Below, one piece after another: positions 23,351 to 30,471 of a DNA stretch of 39,825 nt (positions are counted from its first letter, which is position 1; every line of letters begins with the position of its first letter). The stretch lies in the IMG/VR virus record IMGVR_UViG_3300049825_000366, positions 1-39,825 of that record. One strand, written 5' to 3'. Source of the stretch: a virus. The notes below the pieces were generated by a model. It had not been told where the DNA came from, ran no database searches, and was given only the letters and a program-made list of their open reading frames with translations. A program made the position numbers and the translations under genes.

Positions 23351-24489
23351 TGGGCAGTTTGCTTGGAGCACTCGGACAGATCCTCATGCAGAGGCGTAAT
23401 CAGGGCATAAGGACGCCGCCGTTCGTTGGTGGGCGAGGTGGGGGTGCAGCACAACGTGGGGCTAAACCAGGCTCACCCGCTGCACCGACGCCCGGAATGC
23501 CCATACCGATGCCCGGTGCGGTGCCCTTGCCTGGGGCACCTCCTAGGGCAGTAGCACCTCCCGAGGAAGACCCTGCTTATAACGGCCCTACTGATCCCTT
23601 CGGTAGGAACAGACCCAGTGTTCCTGGGAGAGCTCCACAGGCACCTCCGCGCACAGGCGTACTGAGTGTGCTGCAAAACCCGAACGTCGCGGGGACCGCA
23701 CTCGCTGCGGCACAGCAACTCACCCGCGCGAGGTACCCCGGAGAGACCGGCATGAACAATGCTGTGAACGCGGTCACGGCAGGCTTCAACCAGCTCGCTC
23801 AACAGAAGGCGATGCAGCAGGCACGAGAGCAGCTCGCCCAAGAACAGGCGACAAAGAACGCGCAGTGGGATCGTGAGCAGAAGCGTAAGGAATCCGACAC
23901 TTCTGGTGAAAATGCACGAAGAACTGCACAGAGTCAGAACGATGCTAACAAGACCAACAACGAGAAGCTGCAAGGGGAGACCGATCGCCAGTACAAGGCT
24001 CGTATGGCGAAAGTTGCTGAACAAAACGCAACATCGACTAAGGAAAACACTGACTCTCTGAAAACTTTTAGAGTTGGGGAGTTGAACGCGCAAGAGAAGC
24101 GTCTAAAGCAAGCTGCTGAGGTACACAAACTTGAGCAGGATAAGTTCGAGGAGGTTAAAAGACAGTTTAAAGCCGGACAGATCTCGAAAGAGAGGTACGA
24201 AAAGCAGAAACTCTCCGTCGACTGGGCGCAGGTCGGTGTGGCTCACGAGCGTAACGTCCTACTTAAGGCGAAGGTCGGCGAGGGCGTCGACGTGAAACTG
24301 ATGGGAGAGGCGTATGACGATGCTGTTAACACTCTGCGGTTACAGGCGGAAAACGACTTTTCGGCTGACGCCAAAAATTACCCAGAAGCTACAAAGAAGC
24401 TTGCCGAGCAACTGTACTTAGAGCGCAAAAGTAAGCGGGACGCCGCTGCGGCTGAGACGCCCGCTGGCACTAAGAATCCCTACAGATAG
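23350..24489 (+). CDS. Coiled-coil internal virion protein candidate
   Basis: The protein has 379 residues. The first 110 are Pro/Gly-rich and disordered. About 120-350 is a long charged helix rich in Gln, Lys and Glu (ARRTAQSQNDANKTNNEK). TAATG overlap with the preceding gene suggests equal production. By position and build it fits the middle member of an ejection-protein set, but no family is named. Confidence 0.62.
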   Translation: MGSLLGALGQILMQRRNQGIRTPPFVGGRGGGAAQRGAKPGSPAAPTPGMPIPMPGAVPLPGAPPRAVAPPEEDPAYNGPTDPFGRNRPSVPGRAPQAPPRTGVLSVLQNPNVAGTALAAAQQLTRARYPGETGMNNAVNAVTAGFNQLAQQKAMQQAREQLAQEQATKNAQWDREQKRKESDTSGENARRTAQSQNDANKTNNEKLQGETDRQYKARMAKVAEQNATSTKENTDSLKTFRVGELNAQEKRLKQAAEVHKLEQDKFEEVKRQFKAGQISKERYEKQKLSVDWAQVGVAHERNVLLKAKVGEGVDVKLMGEAYDDAVNTLRLQAENDFSADAKNYPEATKKLAEQLYLERKSKRDAAAAETPAGTKNPYR

Positions 24490-24499
24490 GTGACGATTC

Positions 24500-27400
24500 A
24501 TGGCTGACATCAAAGTGATCCTCGATCCGCTCCCTGTGCCGGCCGAAGTCAAGGCACAGGCGTGGGACGCATTCTCCGCGGTGCAGACGGAGGGAGACTT
24601 CTCGGCTCGGTTCGATAAACTGGCGATCCCGAAGGAGGCGAAGGCCGCCCTGTGGGATGCCAAGTTCAAGCCACAGGTGTCCGTGTTTGCAAACAACGCC
24701 AAGGAGGTTATCACACCGAAGAAACTGGGAGTGCAAGTAGGGGCGGCGCCTGCTGCGGCCCCTATTCCCACACCGACGACTCCTGCGAGCCCTGCTCCGG
24801 TGCTGTCCCCTGGTCAGGAGATTGTGAATGCTACACTAGGATTGATGAAGCAAGGGGTGCAGGACGTTGGTCACGGGTTGCAGCAAGCACTGATGCCAAG
24901 TATGCCTCCGACTGCCTCTCACGTGACGAACCCTACGCCTACCTTTGATCAGCGCGCAGGTGGTGTCTCACAGGCAATCGGTGGTGCGATGGAGGCGACG
25001 GCCCCGATCGCACTTCCATTAGCTGCTGTGACTGCCGGAATTCCTGCGACTGTCGCTGGTATTGCTGTAGGCACAGGTGCAACTATCCTTGGAACTGGTG
25101 CAGCGAGCGCTGTCGGAGCAGGCCCTGGCGTTAGTGCCCTGCTTGGTGACGCGCTCGGGCTGTGGTCCGGTGGGAAGGTTGCGCACTGGGTAACCAAAAG
25201 TGCTAAGGGAAGACTACCCACTGAGAAGGTGACTTCAAAGGTAACTTTCAACGAGATGCGTGACACGGTGACTGATCCGCACGAACTAGCAAAGGGTGTC
25301 GACCTCGCCCCAGTGGAGGTCCCTGCACAGGCGTCGTTTGGGGGAGGTGTGCCCATGCGTGTAGACACTCCTTTGGGACAGCCACCCACTCCGACTGCTC
25401 CTCGCCCTAATGTCGACCTCGCAGCGATCTTTGGGTATGGTCCTGGGGAACAGGCTCGTCCTACGCCTGACTTGCTAGTCGTTCGTGAGGGTGTGCCGAT
25501 GCTCGTAGCGAGCGAGGAGGAGGTCGCAGCTAGGGTGCTGCGGGGTGCCGGGTTGCCGGATGCGCCCACCGCGCCCACGATGCCCCCGCATGATCGGCAA
25601 ATGACCGTAGCGCCGTCCACCGCGCCGGGTGACCCCACGATGCCACCCCCACCGGCGCCGCCCTACGATGCAATCACCGTACCCGAGCCTGCCGACACGC
25701 CTCAGGCTCGCATCACTCACGCTATTCAGACCTTCGGACGAGTCACTCGCAATTGGTTGCAGATCCGTCAGGTAGGGTACGAGTTCCCTGACGTCGCCCC
25801 GATTCAGGACTTTGTTGCAGGGGGCGACCGCATGAGCACCCTCGCGAATCAGATTAAGTCAATGGGAGCTAAGGTCACAGAGGAGTGGCGAAAGCTCGGC
25901 CGCACGCGCGAGAAACAACTGTCCGAGTTTCACTATGATGTGACGCAGGTTAGTTACACTCGTCGGAAGAAGTTCTCAGCAGAGGAACTCGCCGCGAGGG
26001 CGAAGCATGAAGGGCTTGACGACAAAACGTTCGAAGTGTTTTTGCAGGCGCAGGAGTTCTTCGTAAAGTCGATTGAGGATTTGCGATCGGTCACCCTCGA
26101 GGACGCGAAAGCACGCATCACGGACCCCGCACATCTGCAAGTGACGCTCGACGCGATCAACCGCTCGTTCGACGGGTTCAAGGAACGGACGTACTTCCCT
26201 CTGGGGCGTTTCGGTGAGTTCACAGTGACGGCGAGACCGCCGAACGGTGGGGAGACCCTAGTCCTCGAGACGTACGAGACCAATCGTGAGGCGAAGCTCG
26301 CCTACGAGGCGATGAAAAAGAGGTTCGAGGGGACTGACACTGTTGTCGTGAAGGACAGACTCACCCCAGAGCAGCGAGAGAGCCTTCGCCTGCCCGCAGT
26401 CGTACGGGAGCGGCTCGCTACCGCGCTCGACCTAAGCCCAGAGCAGGTCCGAGTGATGAACGATATTGCTAAGAACGGTGTGCCCTCGATGTCGTTCGTG
26501 CATCACCTCAGACAGCGCCGAGGGATCGAGGGATTCTCTCGTGACGGTCTGCGCACCTTTGACTCCTACGTGAAGTCGATTGCGAATCACACGGCGAAAA
26601 TGAAAGAGGAGCGGAACATTCAGGCGGCCATCGATGCCGTGGATCGCATCGCGGCTGAGGTGCGAAGAGTAGGTGGGGATAACGTGCCCACGCGTAACTT
26701 GCACTCTTGGATGGTAAACAGCAAGAAGTGGATGATGAACCCGCGCATCGTCGCTGCGGCCTTGAGCGGTGCGCAGTTCTTCTGGCATTTTTCCTACGTG
26801 CCAGTGCAGGCTTTCATCAATTTGTTTCAGTTACCGACGTTCACCTACTCGCATCTCGCAGCACAGGTGGGGGACAAAGAGGCAGCACTCGCACTAGTCC
26901 GTACGATGAAGAACGTGACTGCTGCGTACACTAAGAGGCAGTTCGGGGCCAACAAACAGTATGAGGGGAGGATCTCGCCAGAGACCTGGGGCGCGATCGA
27001 GCGTGCGCAGGACGAGGGCGTGCTCGCCGACACCTTCGTGAAGAACGTTGCAGCGTATGCTCATGCGTTCTCGCTGGAACGGGCAGCTGGCTTCGCATTC
27101 GGGGAGAGTGGTGCAGCTGCCTCCCGTTACGCCTCTCGCTACACGCACTGGCTCATTGACAAGGGGACGCTACCGTTCCAAGTCAGCGAGCAGTACAACC
27201 GTATTGTGACCTTTGTGGCACAGCTCGAACTCGCCAAGACGCAAGGCTTTGCTGACCCATATAAGGCTGCAGTCGACGCAGTGTACAAGACGCAGGGATC
27301 GTATGAGGCGTGGAACAGAGCGCCGATCACTCGTGGGATGCTCGGACCCCTGTTCGTCTTCAAGGGGTACACGATGAGCTCCCTTTACTTTTTTGGGCGA

Positions 27401-28312
27401 CTGCCTGGGCAGAAGCGCGCCCTCGTTGCCCTCGCGTTCATGGCCGGTTTGCAAGGATTGCCGGGCGCAGAGAATGCCTTAGACATCCTCGATGCCATGG
27501 GTTCGTGGGGCTCTGAGAAGCTGCACGTTAAGAATCCGCGCGTGGACTTGCGCAATACGATTAGAGAGTACGTGAACGAGGTACTTGGGAGCAGTGATGC
27601 CGTGATGCACGGAGTCTCGCGATTGCCTCAATCCTTGTTCGACGTGAGTGCTAATCTAAGTATGGGCCGCATTGTTCCTGTAGTGAGCCCAGTCAGTAAG
27701 ATGTTCAAGGGGGAGATGCGACCTGACGTGGGAATGTTACGCATAATTGAAGAGCTGACGGGTGTGTCAGGCTCGAAGGGCATGAACATGTTTAAGGCCG
27801 CCGTCGAGATGAATCCTGACTCGGCAGTGTTCAACCGGGTGATGCTGCCCTCCGCGCTCAGCAACATCGACGAGTCGTATCGGGCCTACCGTCAGGGGAA
27901 GGTCGTTGCGGCGGACGGCTCGAAGCTAATCGACATCGACCCACGCGATCCGGTGCAGCTCGCTGAGGTCCTCGGAATGTCGATGGGCTTAAAGCCAAGG
28001 CGCCTGTCAGTCGCACAGGAACTGAGTTATGCTCCCAATGACCTGAAGAACTATTACAAGCTGCGTGAAGCGATGGTCAAGAAGCAGTACGAGCTTGCAA
28101 TTCTCGATGGCACCGACGAGGAGAAGAAGGCGGCACGTGAAGCTGTTCTTGAGCACAATCGACTCGTCCCGCACGGGTTCGGAATCTTGCCTAAGGACAC
28201 CGTGCAGGGGAAGAAGGCACGGGCGAAAGGCCGGTACTTGCGGGAACACGGCCTGCCTAGTGAGAAGGGCCTCATCGAGGTTTACAAGAGTCAGCGAGAG
28301 GTGATTCGCTAA
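24500..28312 (+). CDS. Large internal/ejection protein (1270 aa)
   Basis: This is the largest protein in the window. The N-terminus carries two related short units (PVPAEVKAQAWDAF and IPKEAKAALWDAKF). It is followed by a hydrophobic Ala/Gly-rich part (about 155-240), a Pro-rich linker (about 290-400) and a long helical region (about 410-1250). Around residues 945-985 the pattern GMLGPLFVFKGYTMSSLYFFG resembles large phage polyvalent or ejected proteins. No lytic transglycosylase catalytic Glu motif or protease signature is visible. As the last and largest gene of the structural unit it fits a T7 gp16-like role: entering the cell and guiding DNA. Confidence 0.7.
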   Translation: MADIKVILDPLPVPAEVKAQAWDAFSAVQTEGDFSARFDKLAIPKEAKAALWDAKFKPQVSVFANNAKEVITPKKLGVQVGAAPAAAPIPTPTTPASPAPVLSPGQEIVNATLGLMKQGVQDVGHGLQQALMPSMPPTASHVTNPTPTFDQRAGGVSQAIGGAMEATAPIALPLAAVTAGIPATVAGIAVGTGATILGTGAASAVGAGPGVSALLGDALGLWSGGKVAHWVTKSAKGRLPTEKVTSKVTFNEMRDTVTDPHELAKGVDLAPVEVPAQASFGGGVPMRVDTPLGQPPTPTAPRPNVDLAAIFGYGPGEQARPTPDLLVVREGVPMLVASEEEVAARVLRGAGLPDAPTAPTMPPHDRQMTVAPSTAPGDPTMPPPPAPPYDAITVPEPADTPQARITHAIQTFGRVTRNWLQIRQVGYEFPDVAPIQDFVAGGDRMSTLANQIKSMGAKVTEEWRKLGRTREKQLSEFHYDVTQVSYTRRKKFSAEELAARAKHEGLDDKTFEVFLQAQEFFVKSIEDLRSVTLEDAKARITDPAHLQVTLDAINRSFDGFKERTYFPLGRFGEFTVTARPPNGGETLVLETYETNREAKLAYEAMKKRFEGTDTVVVKDRLTPEQRESLRLPAVVRERLATALDLSPEQVRVMNDIAKNGVPSMSFVHHLRQRRGIEGFSRDGLRTFDSYVKSIANHTAKMKEERNIQAAIDAVDRIAAEVRRVGGDNVPTRNLHSWMVNSKKWMMNPRIVAAALSGAQFFWHFSYVPVQAFINLFQLPTFTYSHLAAQVGDKEAALALVRTMKNVTAAYTKRQFGANKQYEGRISPETWGAIERAQDEGVLADTFVKNVAAYAHAFSLERAAGFAFGESGAAASRYASRYTHWLIDKGTLPFQVSEQYNRIVTFVAQLELAKTQGFADPYKAAVDAVYKTQGSYEAWNRAPITRGMLGPLFVFKGYTMSSLYFFGRLPGQKRALVALAFMAGLQGLPGAENALDILDAMGSWGSEKLHVKNPRVDLRNTIREYVNEVLGSSDAVMHGVSRLPQSLFDVSANLSMGRIVPVVSPVSKMFKGEMRPDVGMLRIIEELTGVSGSKGMNMFKAAVEMNPDSAVFNRVMLPSALSNIDESYRAYRQGKVVAADGSKLIDIDPRDPVQLAEVLGMSMGLKPRRLSVAQELSYAPNDLKNYYKLREAMVKKQYELAILDGTDEEKKAAREAVLEHNRLVPHGFGILPKDTVQGKKARAKGRYLREHGLPSEKGLIEVYKSQREVIR

Positions 28313-28322
28313 GGACGTCACG

Positions 28323-28490
28323 TCATCTCCTTGTGCGAACGGCGCCTGCCCCTTGGCCGAGGGTGGGCACTGCTCCCTGCCGTTCGACCAGCTCGATAAT
28401 GTCGATGATGCGGTCGACCCTGTGCAGGACCATCCCTGTGATGATGATGTAGGTGAGGTACTTAAAGTAAAGGGGGGAGATTGTCCTCAC
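28323..28490 (-). CDS. Small membrane protein (55 aa)
   Basis: The GTG start at 28490 overlaps the stop of the 29-residue gene upstream as GTGA, with an AGGT site just before. The N-terminal third (ISPLYFKYLTYIIITGMVL) is one membrane segment. A charged amphipathic helix (DRIIDIIELVERQG) and a basic end (VRTRR) follow. It is the last gene of the leftward unit and ends ten bases from the rightward stop. A longer reading from 28583 has no spacing for a ribosome site and is less likely. A lysis or membrane-remodelling role is possible. Confidence 0.5.
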   Translation of the reverse strand: MRTISPLYFKYLTYIIITGMVLHRVDRIIDIIELVERQGAVPTLGQGAGAVRTRR

Positions 28491-28576
28491 AGATACCTCA
28501 CTGCGAAGCCAAGGGCGATGAACACGCCCAGCAGAACGTAGACTAGTAGCTCGCGATCGAACTCGTTTGGTTTCAT
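28487..28576 (-). CDS. Tiny membrane protein (29 aa)
   Basis: The ATG at 28576 overlaps the stop of the upstream ATPase gene as ATGA and has AAGGAG eight bases before it. The product is MKPNEFDREL followed by a single hydrophobic helix (LLVYVLLGVFIALGFAV) and RYL. Both of its ends overlap neighbouring genes, which supports real translation. Small size and one membrane helix recall phage membrane morons or antiholins, but no family is recognised. Confidence 0.5.
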   Translation of the reverse strand: MKPNEFDRELLVYVLLGVFIALGFAVRYL

Positions 28577-29787
28577 TGTACATTCTCCTTCTTTGCTGTC
28601 CAGCAGAGCATTTGGCCCTGCTCTGTTACGATAATACTGATTTGGCTCGCCGCGACGAGGTTCCCTAGGAACTTGTCGAAGTCGGCGAACGACATTTGCG
28701 AGCGGAACTGCTGGTAGAGCAGCCCCTTCGGGACTCGACCGTGCGCCTTGATGATCTCCTCGATGCGAAGCTGCGGTCGCATGACCTCGGCGCTGTGCAC
28801 GTTGGACAGCACCAGAGGCATCGTAAGTTCGAGTGCGCTCACGGCGACGAGGGCCTCACTGAGATCCTCCGTGGTGATTACGAGGGTGTCTCGCTTGGCT
28901 GCCGACAAGACCATTGCGAGCTTGTGCACGTGGGCCTGTTTCCTCCCCCAGTACCCACCGAAGTCTTCCCTGGACAGGTGCACTGGGGGCTTCCCATGGT
29001 GCTCCGCGTACCACCGCTCGCCCAACTCGTACGCTTCCTCGGTCATAGTGAACTCCCCCCGAAGACCAGCAATTTCGTTGAGGTCCGCCATGAGCCGGTC
29101 CTCGAGTCCCTGCACGTCGATGTGCTGTCGCTTGGCTTCGCGCCGAGGGTAGGCGATGAGTCGCTTCTTAGTCTGTTCGAAGACGAAAACGCAGCGCGAG
29201 GCGAACCCTGTCCCTATCATTGCCTCGGTCATGTTGACTGCGATCCACTTCGGTGTGGTCCCACCCAGTATGTTGATCCACGGCTTTTCGAGGTTTGTAC
29301 GCCCGTCCATCTTGGTGCGACGGGACCACTCCTCACTGCCATCGCCTCCCCACAAGTCAGTGATCATGTCCATCATCTCGTTGTCGTCAGGCTTGAGGAA
29401 CGACCCAAGCTCCGGCGCTTTGAACGTAAGACAGCAGTGCGTTCGGAACTCACCCGACGGGAGCTCGACAGCCTCCTGTGCGGCGAGCAGGTCTGGGATG
29501 AGAGACTGCCACGTGAGACTGTTTGCCCCAATGTGCACCCCGTCAATCTTCTTAAGCAAGCGCATCCCGTAGTTAATCGCTGTGCTCTTGTTGCACGTGG
29601 CTGGCTCGGCGACCAGCACAAGGTAGAAGTTCGGTGTGAACTCGAACCCTCCCATCGGGAGGAACACCTTCGCACGAAGAGCGCCTCCGAGCACAGCCAC
29701 CCCTGTCCAAAAGTGAAAGGCAGCAGGAGCCTCGGAGAACTCGGTGTACTCCATGTAGGCCTTGAGCCAGTTGGCAAAGTTGCGCAA
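28573..29787 (-). CDS. DUF3987-like ATPase, probable replication helicase
   Basis: The protein has 404 residues and starts with TTG 29787, supported by a GAGGGGGG site; no ATG exists between the upstream stop and this point. The N-terminal pattern AAFHFWTGVAVLGGAL and the ATPase core resemble the phage/plasmid DUF3987 proteins often found as primase-helicase parts. The P-loop region reads AEPATCNKST (about 60-69), so both usual glycines are replaced and only the Lys-Ser remains. A KPWINILGGTTP strand and an arginine-rich SRCVFVFE region follow. The C-terminal 80 residues look like a winged helix. Confidence 0.6.
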   Translation of the reverse strand: MRNFANWLKAYMEYTEFSEAPAAFHFWTGVAVLGGALRAKVFLPMGGFEFTPNFYLVLVAEPATCNKSTAINYGMRLLKKIDGVHIGANSLTWQSLIPDLLAAQEAVELPSGEFRTHCCLTFKAPELGSFLKPDDNEMMDMITDLWGGDGSEEWSRRTKMDGRTNLEKPWINILGGTTPKWIAVNMTEAMIGTGFASRCVFVFEQTKKRLIAYPRREAKRQHIDVQGLEDRLMADLNEIAGLRGEFTMTEEAYELGERWYAEHHGKPPVHLSREDFGGYWGRKQAHVHKLAMVLSAAKRDTLVITTEDLSEALVAVSALELTMPLVLSNVHSAEVMRPQLRIEEIIKAHGRVPKGLLYQQFRSQMSFADFDKFLGNLVAASQISIIVTEQGQMLCWTAKKENVQ

Positions 29788-29847
29788 ACGTCCCCCCTCG
29801 TGGTCGTCGTAATGGTACCGGAAGTGTGCATTGGGTGGTACCGTGCC

Positions 29848-30249
29848 CTAATCGTGCCAGGCTTGCAGAATAGCTAGGATCTGAGCAGGGTCGTTCTCGA
29901 CCCAACGCAGGTGAGGATTCCAGAAGAATACCTTACCAAGCTTGCGTTCGCCCACCATGAAGATGGGCTTGTCGAGAGCGAGTGCGTAGCCTAGCTCAAT
30001 GTGCTTGCCCAACCCTGGACGGGCGCCAACCGGCTCGACGAAGTAGAAGAACACCGAGCAGGCACGGATGTCCGCGAGGTCGTGGGCCTGTGACAAGATA
30101 GAACCGGCCGGCGTCACTGTGTGCTCCTCGAGCTGTGTGGTGATCCACCGAGGGACCCCCCAACCTATTTGATAGATTTGCTCACAGAGACTAAGAAAAG
30201 GTTCGTCTCGACGAGCTTCGAAGTTGTGGGCGAGATAGACGAGGGACAT
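29848..30249 (-). CDS. Nucleoside 2-deoxyribosyltransferase-like protein
   Basis: The protein has 133 residues from ATG 30249 (TGATG overlap with the gene before; GAGG eight bases upstream). It begins with the SLVYLAHNF strand, has DLADIRACSVFFYF (about 57-70) and GLGKHIELGYALALDKPIF (about 79-97), where the Glu corresponds to the catalytic residue of the family. Such enzymes cleave or exchange the base of deoxynucleosides or deoxynucleotides. In phages they may recycle or remove host nucleotides or feed modified-base synthesis. The substrate cannot be read from the sequence. Confidence 0.72.
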   Translation of the reverse strand: MSLVYLAHNFEARRDEPFLSLCEQIYQIGWGVPRWITTQLEEHTVTPAGSILSQAHDLADIRACSVFFYFVEPVGARPGLGKHIELGYALALDKPIFMVGERKLGKVFFWNPHLRWVENDPAQILAILQAWHD

Positions 30250-30470
30250 CAACTTTTCCTCTTTTCTGCTTCTACTATTAGCTCAATCGTAGTACGAAGC
30301 TCCGCGCGATCACGGCGAAGCTCGTTGCACTCCTGCTGTAGTGCCTCGAGTAAGCCAGCGTCGTTTTCCCCGACTTTCACGAGTGCATCGACACGTTGCC
30401 ACTCGACGAGGTCTGCTGGAAGTTCAGCTACTATCCGGAGAATGTTCTCAGCGTTTTGTCTAGTCATCAT
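30249..30470 (-). CDS. Small coiled-coil protein (73 aa)
   Basis: Two ATG codons open the gene at 30470 and 30467, one base after the polymerase stop. Residues 5-30 are helical (NAENILRIVAELPADLVEW) and 37-73 form a charged coiled coil (LLEALQQECNELRRDRAELRTTI). A longer reading into the polymerase gene is possible but looks non-coding. No family is recognised; it may be a partner of the polymerase or of the transferase encoded next. Confidence 0.62.
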   Translation of the reverse strand: MMTRQNAENILRIVAELPADLVEWQRVDALVKVGENDAGLLEALQQECNELRRDRAELRTTIELIVEAEKRKS

Positions 30471-30471
30471 C

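Noticed and set aside
28323-28583. 86-residue leftward protein starting at 28583
   Set aside because: Its ATG lies one base after the AAGGAGA site, too close for initiation. The ATG at 28576 is correctly spaced, and the 55-residue part is better explained by the GTG at 28490.
28696-29877. Long rightward open frame of 393 codons
   Set aside because: It lies wholly opposite the DUF3987-like gene, has no ribosome site and a composition typical of a complementary-strand shadow.
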